Of a stretch of DNA of 64,000 bases, positions 44,484 through 53,908 are shown one piece after another. This DNA comes from Rhypophila decipiens (taxonomy: Eukaryota > Ascomycota > Sordariomycetes > Sordariales > Naviculisporaceae). Each line of letters begins with the position of its first letter. Positions within the stretch are counted from its first letter, which is position 1. The position numbers were made by a program, and so were the translations under genes. The stretch covers positions 620,001 through 684,000 of the forward strand of contig MU858049.1 of assembly GCA_033297075.1 (NCBI GenBank), written 5' to 3'. The notes under the pieces were generated by a model that saw nothing but the letters and a program-made list of their open reading frames with translations, was not told the DNA's origin and searched no databases.

Positions 44484-47400
44484 TCACTTGGTCGTCTCTT
44501 GAGCCGGCCTGGCAGGAGCTGGCGCCACTGGTGGAGGAGGGAGAAACGGTGCTGGAGCAGATATAAGCCCATTCGGCCTAGGAGATGCTGATGGCATAGT
44601 CGCTGTGCTAGTCGAGGCAGGTGCGGGAGAGGGCGACAGCATCGTATTATGAGGTGGCGGTGGTTTTGGCGGAAGTGCATGGAATTGCACCTTTGGCTGA
44701 CTCGCTTGGGTGACCGGAATTGCAGCGGATGCAGCCACTGCCGGTGCCGCAGTCTTTATCGGTGCAGGAGTCGTTACCGGGGCAGAAGTCGCAGCCGGCG
44801 CGAGAGCTGGTGCTTGATTGACGGCCGAAGCTACAGCCGGAACCGTCATGGGAGCCGCCGGAGCAACGGTCACAGGGGCCGTTGTCGAAGCAATCGCTGG
44901 CGTTGGAGGAGTCGTCACACGAGGTGTTTCAGCCAATGGCGGTTTCGGTGGTAGCATGGCCGGTCCTGACGGCCTCTGAACAGGAGCGACTGCTGCCTGC
45001 ACTGGAGACTGAGAAGCAAGGGAAATATGATTATTAGAGGTAGGAACTGGAGCAGCGGCGGGCCCCCGGGCAAGGGCTTGAGTGGTCACAGGAGCCCGAG
45101 CAGCGACAGGTGCTTGCGTGGTGACAGGTGCTTGCGTGGTGACAGGTGCTTGCGTGGTGACAGGTGCTTGCGTGGCAACAGGTACTTGAGAAGTGACAGT
45201 CGCTTGCGCCGAAACTGGTTGAGTAGCAACATGAGTCCGGGCCAAGACAGGCGACTGAGCTGATGGCTGAGCATAACCCACAGCAGAGGAAGCCGCAGCT
45301 TGTACCCGAGCTTGAGGAGCTGCATGAGGCCCTTGAGCCTGGGGAGGAGTCTGAATGGGAGCCATCGGTGCCTGCGATGGCCGACCCTGGGGAGCAGCAT
45401 GGGGTGGTCGGGCCTGCACAGGGGCGTGCATTTGAGCTACTGGTGCCTGCGATGCTTGACCTTGGGGGACAGACTGAGGCCGTTGAACCTGTGTAGCAGC
45501 CTGCACAGGAACCTGCACAGGAACCTGCATCGCCGTCACCGGTGCCTGTGATGCTTGTCCTTGGGCCATGGTCTGAGCCTGTTGAGCCTGCTGAGCCTGT
45601 CGGGCCTGTTGAGCTTGTTGAGCTTGGACAGAGGTTTGCACAGGGGCGTGAGTCGGAGCCGAGGAGGTAACTTGCGCTCGTTGACCCTGTACGGAGACTT
45701 GCACTGTGGCCTGATTCGTAGCCTGCGATGCCTGAGCTTGTGACATGGCTGGAAGTCCTTGAGTCGGCATGGGGACCTGCATCGGAGCCATTGGTGCCTG
45801 TGATGGTTGATTTTGGGCCGTGACTTGAGCTCGTTGACCCTGTGCGGGAGATTGCACAGTGGCTTGAAGCGGAGTTTGCGAGGCCTGGGGTTGGGAAATA
45901 GCTGGAGGTCCTTGGACTTGCATAGGGCCTGTTGTCGGAACCTGTGATGGCTGCCGTTGAGCAGCAGAAGCTCCCTGAGCCGGCAGGGGGGCCTGCGTCG
46001 GAGCCATGGGTGCCTGTGATGCATGACGCTGGGGCGTTACCTGAGCTCGTTGAGCCTGTATCGGAGCCTGTGGTGTCTGACTTTGTGCAACAGCAGGACG
46101 CCCTTGAGCCTGCGTGGGACCCTGAGCAGCAGTCTGTAATGGCTGGCCTGGAGAAGGAGCCGGAGGTCTTGGCGCCTGGGTGACCTTCCATGCCTGGTGA
46201 GCAGCCACGACATTGTCCAGCGGCGTCTTAAGTACATTTTCCGCTGCGACATAGTTCTGGCTGTCTGGCACGATGCTCCGCTCGATAAATCCCAGAGAAC
46301 GACCGACGGCTGACAGAAACAAGCACTCAGCCCTGATCTGCCCCAGTTTAGGGCTCAGCACTTCCACCATTGTCTTCTTCAATCCCATTATTCTGCCATG
46401 CAGGTCAGGATGGATGCTCGCATCCGTTCTGTTTTTTTTGCTGTTGTTAAACACATTGACAATGATATCTTCTAGTGCCTGTTCCTCGGGAACAATGCTG
46501 TTCGACGAGAGACCAAGGGCACGGAAGATGGCAGACATGGCCAGCAGGAGCGGTGCTTTGCTGCGCTCCTTGAGTTGCTCCGCAACGAGCGCCTTGAAGC
46601 TGTCCACAAGCTTGATAAGCTCGGCGGAAACAGGCGGGCCCACGGGAGCCGTGCTGCCGCCTGGCACAACGGGTTGTGGCGTGCCCGTGCCACTGTGGGC
46701 AACCGGGGTCGCATTCGGGTTGGCCGCCGGCGGCAAGCTGTTGGCTTGGCTCACTCCGTTTGAGGATTGGGAAAGCTGCCGAGCCATACTGTGCGGTGTA
46801 GCTCCAGCCTGAGCCATCTGCGACGCTGGCCCCGAGACATACGGGGAAGAGTATGTCGCATTTTGCGCGCCCGTAGCCGGCAAAGGCCTTGAGGGGCCTG
46901 CCGACGCAGTTCCCGCCACTCCCACGGGCGGCTGCTGACCCGGAGTTTGACTGGGGTAAGCAGGACGGGGTAGCGATTGCTGGGCTGGCACTCCAACTTG
47001 GGCTGGGGGACGCGCGAATTGCTGAGGCTGCTGCGCGCTGGGTCCAGCACCAAGCTGGCCGTGATTTGCGTGCCCTGGCTGCTGGGCCGGACGGGGCTGA
47101 TAGGTCTGATGCGCAGTGTTGTTGTTGGCCGGATACGCGGCAGCATGGGGCGTCATGGATGGCTGGTACTGCTGGTGTCCGTAGCCGTGCAAGTTGGATG
47201 TGTTTTCGGGCGATGTCGCCTTGCGCTTCTTGCCAGCATCGATGTCGATGCCGGGGACCCGACTCCAGAGATGGGTCTGATCGTTCTTCTTGAAGGCGTT
47301 GTTGCCGATAAGATTATGCCGGACGCTGCTCTCCCAGCCTTTGGTGTCCACGTTAAAGTAAAAGTAGGGATATTTTTGCTGTATCCGCTTATAGATTTGT

Positions 47401-49532
47401 TTGAGAGTAAGCCCGTCGGGAGCGGCAGTCAGGACCTCGTCGATCAGTACGCCGTAGTTCTTGGAAGTTGGCTTCAGCAATTCCTCCTCGGTGTAGTCTT
47501 CTCTCCTCAACTCGAGCGGAGGAGTCTTGGGCTTCTCTCGCCTCTTCTCTTTGACCGCCTTTTCGGCCTCGGAGCCCTCGCCCTCCTCGCCATTCTTGGA
47601 TTTCCGCGGCTTATATTTGCGCTTCTCCGGCCTCTCGCCTCCGTCCTCGGGTAGCGGGTGTTTTCGCGGCCGCCCGACCTTTCGCTTGATAGGAGGCTCG
47701 CCAGGCGGAGGGGGAGGAGCATTCTTCTTGGCAAGCTCGATGGCCGCCTTCTTCTGGGCCCGTTCTTCTCTTTTGGACATGATGCCATTTTTTGGCGGTC
47801 TTCCGGGCCCACGTTTCTTGGGAGGCTGTCCAGGCCCGGGGGTGCCTCCGAGTTCTGTTCCGGCTTGTGCTGGTGACTGGTCCTGTGATAGACGCTGCTG
47901 TTGCGTGTTTTCGTCGCCATCATTCTCGATGGTCTCCATGACCCCATCTTCGTTCTCGTCTTCCTGCTCGAGATCCTCCATCTCCACATCCGACAGCTCA
48001 CTCTGGCTCTCGTCTGCGACCTGTGCGGCTTGCTCATCCTCTTCCGGGCTGCTACTTCGGCGATCCACATCGTGAGAGCTCTCAAAGTCAAAGCTCATTT
48101 CTTTGCCGCCTTCCGAGTATCGCCTGCCAGGAGGAGCAACCGGCTCATCGTCTTGGTAAAGCTCGGCACCGGTGCTCCCAAGCGGAACATTGTTGATGAT
48201 GAAAGTGAAGGAAACATCCTTGATCTGAAGCCTAGACCCACTCTTGAGAACCACGCTGTCAAGCTTTTGTATTTTATCGTCGCAGAAGAATCCGTTGGAG
48301 TGCAGCGGGATAGCCTCCCAGACGCTGGACTCCTTGTTGAACTGAATTTTAAGGTGCTGCCTGGAGATAGCCTTTGTTTTTTCAGCGATATTGGGTCCGG
48401 GGGAGTGGATGCCGATGAAGGGAACATAATTGGGAGAGGGTCGGAGAGCGTCAAGATTGACTGCCGCTGCGCCGGGCGTGTGAGAGACGTATTGCCTGCT
48501 GAATACAAGATCTTCTGCCGTCGGTTCTGTCTGTCGCTGGGGCAGCTCGGAGACAGATCCGTCGTTGGCCTTGCGTCTCTTGGTGGCTCGTGGGGTCGGG
48601 TTCTCGTCGTCTTGGTCCGAGTCGGGCTCGGGGCCCAGCATTCCACCTTCGTTGCTGACGTACGACTTGCTGAATCTGCTGCGGTCTCGCTTGGGGGGCG
48701 ATGGCACTGGCTCGCCCCTGAGCTGTGCCCTGAGAACTTTATCCTGCCACATGGTCTCGCGTCTCTGGTCTCTCTTGCTCTGCCTCACTGCGGCAGTATC
48801 TCGTCCTATTATGACGGCATGTGTGGTCACCTGAAAGACGCTGTCGGCGAACTCGATCCTGGCAAACGACTCGAGGCGATCCTCGGCCATGTTGGACGTG
48901 TTGCCGTTTTCAGTAGCTTGCTGTAGGCCATTGGCGCTGGTGTCGTAAAACATCTGTGGTAGCGAGACCTGAGAGGGGTGGACGGTCTTGGGAGTGACGC
49001 CCATGTGGTTGCGCTGATTGGAGGCAGAGGCGGCTGCTAGCTGTGCCAGTCTGAGCAAGATGGGCGATGGGTCTGGCTGGCCGTACATTCCGCCCATGGC
49101 GCTCTGGGCGGAAATGGGATCTAGATCCATCATGTCGGTTGGGTATTGGAGATGCTGAGGAATGGTACCATCAGAGAGCTGGGGCTCGGCCTTGAACTGC
49201 GAGAAGGTGTCGAGGTACTGCTGGGCAGTCGTGGGAGCTAGGGTGGCGGGGACGGGGACGGGATTTGCGTCGCCGTCGAGGTTTATTGGGTTGATTGAGG
49301 GTTCGCGGTTTCCTGGGTCGGTGGGCTCGGTGAGAGGCGAGATGGCAGGCGGTGCTGGGGACTGCGGAAGGGACTGCGGAAGAGACAGCGGGAGGGACTG
49401 AACTTCTGCTCCTGCTTCACTTGGGACGAGACCCGGAGCAGCGCCGACTGAAGTTGCTGCACCGTCTGCCATGGCGACCTCCACTCCCGCTCCCACTCCC
49501 ACTCCCACTCCCTCGTTGACGGACGAAGTCAT
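44484..49532 (-). CDS. fhl1: Fhl1-type forkhead/FHA regulator with long Gln/Ala/Pro tail
   Basis: One exon of 1,682 residues. A split FHA domain runs from about 221 to 450 (RIEFADSVFQVTTHAVIIGRD to SRQHLKIQF, then SFTFIINN). Two AT-hooks, RGPGRPPKNG and KVGRPRKHP, are at about 572-624, and the forkhead domain (about 691-755) contains WESSVRHNLIGNNAFKK. A helical region with LIKLVDSFKALVAEQLKERS follows at about 1000-1130. The rest is low-complexity Gln/Ala/Pro/Val sequence, including TTQAPV hexapeptide repeats at about 1447-1475. Yeast Fhl1 drives ribosomal protein gene expression with the coactivator Ifh1 via the FHA domain. The split FHA identifies Fhl1 rather than Fkh1/2. The protein is much longer than the yeast one because of the tail. 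Confidence 0.92.
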   Translation of the reverse strand: MTSSVNEGVGVGVGAGVEVAMADGAATSVGAAPGLVPSEAGAEVQSLPLSLPQSLPQSPAPPAISPLTEPTDPGNREPSINPINLDGDANPVPVPATLAPTTAQQYLDTFSQFKAEPQLSDGTIPQHLQYPTDMMDLDPISAQSAMGGMYGQPDPSPILLRLAQLAAASASNQRNHMGVTPKTVHPSQVSLPQMFYDTSANGLQQATENGNTSNMAEDRLESFARIEFADSVFQVTTHAVIIGRDTAAVRQSKRDQRRETMWQDKVLRAQLRGEPVPSPPKRDRSRFSKSYVSNEGGMLGPEPDSDQDDENPTPRATKRRKANDGSVSELPQRQTEPTAEDLVFSRQYVSHTPGAAAVNLDALRPSPNYVPFIGIHSPGPNIAEKTKAISRQHLKIQFNKESSVWEAIPLHSNGFFCDDKIQKLDSVVLKSGSRLQIKDVSFTFIINNVPLGSTGAELYQDDEPVAPPGRRYSEGGKEMSFDFESSHDVDRRSSSPEEDEQAAQVADESQSELSDVEMEDLEQEDENEDGVMETIENDGDENTQQQRLSQDQSPAQAGTELGGTPGPGQPPKKRGPGRPPKNGIMSKREERAQKKAAIELAKKNAPPPPPGEPPIKRKVGRPRKHPLPEDGGERPEKRKYKPRKSKNGEEGEGSEAEKAVKEKRREKPKTPPLELRREDYTEEELLKPTSKNYGVLIDEVLTAAPDGLTLKQIYKRIQQKYPYFYFNVDTKGWESSVRHNLIGNNAFKKNDQTHLWSRVPGIDIDAGKKRKATSPENTSNLHGYGHQQYQPSMTPHAAAYPANNNTAHQTYQPRPAQQPGHANHGQLGAGPSAQQPQQFARPPAQVGVPAQQSLPRPAYPSQTPGQQPPVGVAGTASAGPSRPLPATGAQNATYSSPYVSGPASQMAQAGATPHSMARQLSQSSNGVSQANSLPPAANPNATPVAHSGTGTPQPVVPGGSTAPVGPPVSAELIKLVDSFKALVAEQLKERSKAPLLLAMSAIFRALGLSSNSIVPEEQALEDIIVNVFNNSKKNRTDASIHPDLHGRIMGLKKTMVEVLSPKLGQIRAECLFLSAVGRSLGFIERSIVPDSQNYVAAENVLKTPLDNVVAAHQAWKVTQAPRPPAPSPGQPLQTAAQGPTQAQGRPAVAQSQTPQAPIQAQRAQVTPQRHASQAPMAPTQAPLPAQGASAAQRQPSQVPTTGPMQVQGPPAISQPQASQTPLQATVQSPAQGQRAQVTAQNQPSQAPMAPMQVPMPTQGLPAMSQAQASQATNQATVQVSVQGQRAQVTSSAPTHAPVQTSVQAQQAQQARQAQQAQQAQTMAQGQASQAPVTAMQVPVQVPVQAATQVQRPQSVPQGQASQAPVAQMHAPVQARPPHAAPQGRPSQAPMAPIQTPPQAQGPHAAPQARVQAAASSAVGYAQPSAQSPVLARTHVATQPVSAQATVTSQVPVATQAPVTTQAPVTTQAPVTTQAPVAARAPVTTQALARGPAAAPVPTSNNHISLASQSPVQAAVAPVQRPSGPAMLPPKPPLAETPRVTTPPTPAIASTTAPVTVAPAAPMTVPAVASAVNQAPALAPAATSAPVTTPAPIKTAAPAVAASAAIPVTQASQPKVQFHALPPKPPPPHNTMLSPSPAPASTSTATMPSASPRPNGLISAPAPFLPPPPVAPAPARPAQETTK
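45118..45190 (-). repeat. 18-bp coding minisatellite in fhl1
   Basis: About four near-identical copies of an 18-bp unit (GACAGGTGCTTGCGTGGT on the plus strand) lie in the fhl1 frame and encode TTQAPV repeats. Unit length divisible by three keeps the frame open. Confidence 0.85.
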
Positions 49533-50330
49533 CGCTTGGTGACAAGCTCCTTCGTCATAGGTGGCAGCTCGAACAATTGCGCGCGCAAGAAGCAGTCTCG
49601 GGGGGTGCTGCGACTTTCCATTCGGCTGAAGATGGACGAGCGGTCAAATCGGGTTCGGAACTCAGCGATGCGCCAATCCCCAGAGTTCAGAGGCTAGCAA
49701 CGCGGGAAAGATAAAATAGTGGGTCTATCCGTAAGGTTTACCGTTTGGCGGCTTTCCAGAGCGACTCGCTCCCATTGGCCAGCGCGGGTTTGGTGTGGGG
49801 ATTGGATCTCCATCTTGCCCCACACCCCTGTCGCTCTCTGCTTGCGATTGCCTTGCCTTTTTCTGTGAACTGTGAACTTCATCGACCACGACCTGGTTGA
49901 GCATTGGACCTGAACACTTATTCTCAACGTAAGCAACCTGGACTTTGTCTTGTCTGACAGTACACTACAGTCTCATCAGGTAATATGTTCAAATCGCAAT
50001 CGCTTCCTTGCCATATATGTTATTGGTTCTTGGGATGCTACAGAGAGCAGTGAAACGGTATATTTTGTATTTGCTCAAGGTTGTATATGATTCATTGCAT
50101 ATCCTATCGACCAAGTGTTGACTTTGCTCCCAACCGACAAGCAGCTGCGAGTAAAAGACTAAATGCAGTTTGCAAAAAAGGCAAATGCGATATAGCTATA
50201 TAAGCAGGCACAACTTGCTGGTTTGTTTGGAGACGGCCTGCGAGATCCAATGGGTAAGGTATCCCGTAAAGCATTACCCAAATAGGGGTTATTGGATGAA
50301 CCAAACTAGCGGCTTACTACATTATATATG
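49533..50330. promoter_or_regulatory. fhl1 promoter region
   Basis: Normal base composition up to about 50000, then rising AT content into the island. No gene seen. Confidence 0.5.
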
Positions 50331-50656
50331 AAAAAAGACTAATGCTAGTACCTTTCTAGTTCTATAGAACTAGTCTAGTACAGACTAATCTAGATATTCC
50401 GTACTATCTTAATAATATATTCCAGTACTTATTAAACTATACTCTCTATATAAAGTCCTCTATAATAATATACCTAATAGTTATATAATTCCTATATTCT
50501 AAGATTATATAGTCTATACCTATATAAGTATAAGATTATATATAAGTATATATAGTATTTATTCTAAGGAAAAATCTATATTTATATTAAAATATAATTA
50601 TTAAGAAAAAAAGAAATAAGAAATTCTAATATATATTCCTCTATATAATAGTTTAT

Positions 50657-50777
50657 TGTCACGATATGTATATAACCTTTGATTTCAAGTCGGCGTTCGA
50701 CTTGAAATTCTACATCCTTTTGAAGAAAGGGGGTTCGTAGCCTAGTGGTAGGGTTCTAGACTAGTGGATTCGTCACA
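50657..50777 (+). mobile_element. 121-bp mini-insertion A with 5-bp target duplication
   Basis: Ends TGTCACGAT and TTCGTCACA (TG...CA, near-inverted) are flanked on both sides by TTTAT (50652-50656 and 50778-50782). It contains a perfect 11-bp stem (50682-50692 with 50698-50708, loop GCGTT). Near the right end is a tRNA 5'-half-like stretch with the box A match TAGCCTAGTGG. Confidence 0.7.
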
Positions 50778-50883
50778 TTTATTAAATAAGTAGTACTCTA
50801 TATAAACTGGTATAGTATTACTAGTATAAAGAAATTCTAATAAAGAATATTAATAAAGAATAATAGTATTAATAGTAATAATA

Positions 50884-51183
50884 TGTAACGCAGAGTGCGC
50901 TATCATTTGGCAAGGGTCACAGATGAACAAAGAGTTGTGTTTGCGGAGTTAGGTGTCCGCTCACCACTGTAATTGAAGCCTGCCGAGCTCTCTAATTTTG
51001 CTAGAGAGCTCTTTCTATATATTAATTGTCATATGCAGCCTTGTGCTCACGCAAGCTGAACTGGCTCAGCTTGCATGGTCCAGAACTCAGCTTGCATTGC
51101 CCAGAACTCAGCTTGCATGGTCCACATTTGCCACCAACCTAGCAGTCAGCCATTCTTCTAGGGGTCGGGTACTGGGTGTTACA
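50884..51183. mobile_element. 300-bp solo-LTR-like unit C
   Basis: It starts TGTAACGCAG and ends GGTGTTACA, with TAATA on both sides (50879-50883 and 51184-51188). Inside, a 21-bp unit CAGCTTGCATGGTCCAGAACT is repeated three times (51067-51129). The first 110 bp match unit D. Confidence 0.75.
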
Positions 51184-51357
51184 TAATACTATAGTATAGT
51201 ACTTAGCTTATAATTAAAGATATAGTAATTAGAAGTTAAATATAGTCTACTACTATAATTTAATAGTAAATAAAGTTATTTTAAATAAATTAGATTTAAG
51301 GATATAGAATTTCTATAAATAAATTAAATATATAATAAAATAAATATAATAAATATA

Positions 51358-51717
51358 TGTAACGCAGAATGCGCTATAGTTGGCAAGGGTCACAGATAAA
51401 CAAGTGTTGTTGCGGTGTTAGGTGTCCGCGCACTAATGTATTGAAGCCTGTCTCTCCGTCCTCTCATCGGCCGGAGGCCAGTCTACTTAATCCTCCTGAG
51501 GATGATCTGCGCCGTCGGCTATTGACGGCGGTGAGGTCATCGTAGCTCATCTCGTCGTCGGCTATTGACGGTGGTGAGGTCATCGTAGCTTGTCTCGCCG
51601 TCGGCTATTGACGGCGATGAGGTCATCGTAGCTTATATAGCCGTCGAACCACCTCTTGGATCTTTCCGATCATTCCGAGGCTCCTGTCTTCCGGGGAGTC
51701 TAGCTCTGGGTGTTACA
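51358..51717. mobile_element. 360-bp solo-LTR-like unit D, related to unit C
   Basis: It has the same orientation and ends as unit C (TGTAACGCAG ... GTGTTACA) and shares its first 110 bp. Its middle differs: a 43-bp unit repeated three times (51511-51639), each unit containing the small palindrome GCCGTC/GACGGC. No exact 5-bp duplication was seen; only TATA flanks both sides. Confidence 0.7.
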
Positions 51718-51838
51718 TATAGTTATTTATTTTTAATAGATTTCTTTAATTTTATCTAGTATAAAAAGCTTACTATTTAATAAGTTATTAACTAGTATAA
51801 CTAGTTTAGGAATATTTTAGTATTAATAACTTTATCCC

Positions 51839-51968
51839 TGTCACGATCGTACTATTACGGCTGTCACATACACTATACATACCAATCCTAGAGCGGATTC
51901 TTCCGTTCTAGAATCGTGCCCTTTTGTGGGTTTGTGGCTTAATGGTGTGGTATGTGGCTGTTGTTACA
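51839..51968 (+). mobile_element. 130-bp mini-insertion B with 5-bp target duplication
   Basis: It starts TGTCACGATCG, ends TTGTTACA and is flanked by ATCCC on both sides (51834-51838 and 51969-51973). A 10-bp stem (51888-51897 with 51902-51911, one G-T pair, loop TTCT) lies in the middle, and TGGCTTAATGG, a box A match, near the right end, as in element A. Confidence 0.75.
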
Positions 51969-52508
51969 ATCCCCTACTATATAAATTTAGTTTGGTTGGT
52001 TTAGTTAGTTTAACTAGTACTATTAATACAATTAGAATAGGTATAAAGTTATTATTTAATTTAGAGTCTTTAGAATTAGAACTTTAGTTATTATTACTAT
52101 TAATAAAGAGTAAAAGGAGAGTAAAAATATCTTTAAATAATATATTAAATATAAGAATACTATAAATTTCTATATAAAATATATTACTAAATTTCTAAAT
52201 ATTAAAATTAGTACTTTCTTTAGTTTAGGATTTTATTTTATTACTATAACTTATTTAGGACTAGAAATAAGTATAGATATTAATAGGAATTTCTAAATTA
52301 TTAAATAAGTTATTTAGTTCATTATTAATCTTAAAGAACTAACGTTATATAAAGATATAAATTATTTATTTATTTTAGTTATAATATTATAGGTTATATA
52401 TAAGCAATAAGATTAGAAATAGTTAGTTACTAGTATAGTTATAAATAGTTATATTAATATAAGAAGGCAAGAATAGAAATAGGATTAGAAAAGTAAGTAT
52501 AACCTAAC

Positions 52509-52603
52509 AGTGACGGCGAGCGCCAAGAACCATACCACTCGGCCAAACCGTTCCTAAAAAGGAGCTCAAATTACAGAAGTTATCAGAACTTACCGCCGTT
52601 ACT
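52509..52603 (-). mobile_element. 95-bp mini-insertion E with 5-bp target duplication
   Basis: Ends AGTGACGGCG and CGCCGTTACT form 10-bp inverted ends with one mismatch. CTAAC flanks both sides (52504-52508 and 52604-52608). On the minus strand it carries TGGCCGAGTGG, a clear tRNA box A, followed by TATGGTTCTTGGCGC, in the same place relative to the end as in A and B. Confidence 0.7.
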
Positions 52604-52880
52604 CTAACTAAATATATATAGAGAGTATATTATATCCTATATAGAAAAATATTAAGGTACTTATAGGAGATATAGTTATAGATCTAGCTAGGCTTTTTTA
52701 GGACTTCTTTAAAATTTACTTGTAGTGGTATAACTAGTCTATACTATACTAGTTTATCGGAGTTATATAGTGACTACTAGACTGATAAGCTCGATATGGA
52801 TTCTTGAGTAAATATGTTATCCTGTTAACCTTTAGTACGATTAAAGAGTAAGAGCGACTGCTTTCTTGTCGTAACGATAT

Positions 52881-53908
52881 AGTATTGTCTTTGGCGCCGA
52901 ATTCAGACGATTACCGCCATCTTCAAAAGACGCTGTCAGCAACGGAACATGGAAATATCCGGGCTCGTTAACTTGGCTTGTTTCGATACCCGATGTTGCT
53001 GCTGGGGAAAGATGTCTGTCTGTTTCAGCCCAAAGTTTTCTGAAGATGTGCTACTCGAGGCTCCGTACGCCGCTGCATCTTGCGGGCAGTGACGGTGGTG
53101 CCGCCTGGTACTGTACTTATCCGCAGTTCGTTGCTGTGCCGCCTCCGGATGGCCGAACACCGTCCCTGTTTCGGCCCTGACCAAATGTTGGCCGACTTTA
53201 CTGACACCCGTGAGATGGAATCTGCCATGCCCGATTGTTTCTATTGTTGGTGCAGATGACACTCTCCCACGTGGCTGGGTGGCTTTGTTCATCCTTACTG
53301 TGTTTAGCGGTATATGATGCTGCCGGTAACGATTACTTCAGACTGCGGGTGTCGATGTTCTCAAATGTTTACCATGTCTGTTTTTCTGTCTCTGCGAACA
53401 TGATTTTATGGCTACTCAAATTTACTTAAGTACCCAAATAGGCAAGCCCATACGAGTCTTAGTCTCGCCTCGGTCGTTTGAGATTGAGAAAAAGTGAAAA
53501 AGGCCCGGCGCTCTGTGAAAGCCTTCTCCCGGCCGGCTCAGCGGCCCAGGGCGTTTCCAAGCCGGTCACGGTGGCCGGGCCATTCGGACAGTCATCACAC
53601 ACCGGCCAGACACTGTCGCCTTGGAGTTGGTATGATGATCATTCTGGGGAGCACCATGTGGAGGGCAAGGCATCAATATGTTAAATCCTGCCCTTGGGAG
53701 AAAAGGAACAAGTCCCCTCTTCCTCCTCTCCTCATGGCCGGGGGCTGGCTCTCCCTTCTTTTCTCTTGATCTTGATTCTCCTACATATTTCTTTCATCCT
53801 CCAGGTCTCTGTTGCCGACTTGACCTTCCTTCTTGCCCTCTTGCACTTTGTAAAAACGGATGTGATTAGCCAACCTTGGCCAGGAATACCGCAGTTCTCT
53901 CTGTAACA
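52881..53908. other. Intergenic of ordinary composition, no gene recognised
   Basis: A 118-codon minus-strand frame (52936-53292) has no features of a real gene. The stretch probably includes the promoter of the gene at 53909. Confidence 0.5.

Larger units (their letters stand above)
50331..52880. repeat. AT-rich, RIP-like island with nested small insertions
   Basis: For about 2.5 kb the sequence is strongly AT-rich, with very many TA steps and no open frames, as expected of transposon relics mutated by RIP. Within it lie five segments of ordinary base composition, each with insertion-like ends (listed separately). They must have arrived after, or escaped, the mutation process. Confidence 0.8.

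Noticed and set aside
52936..53292. 118-codon minus-strand frame
   Set aside because: No family features, no splice partners and no leader; composition looks random.
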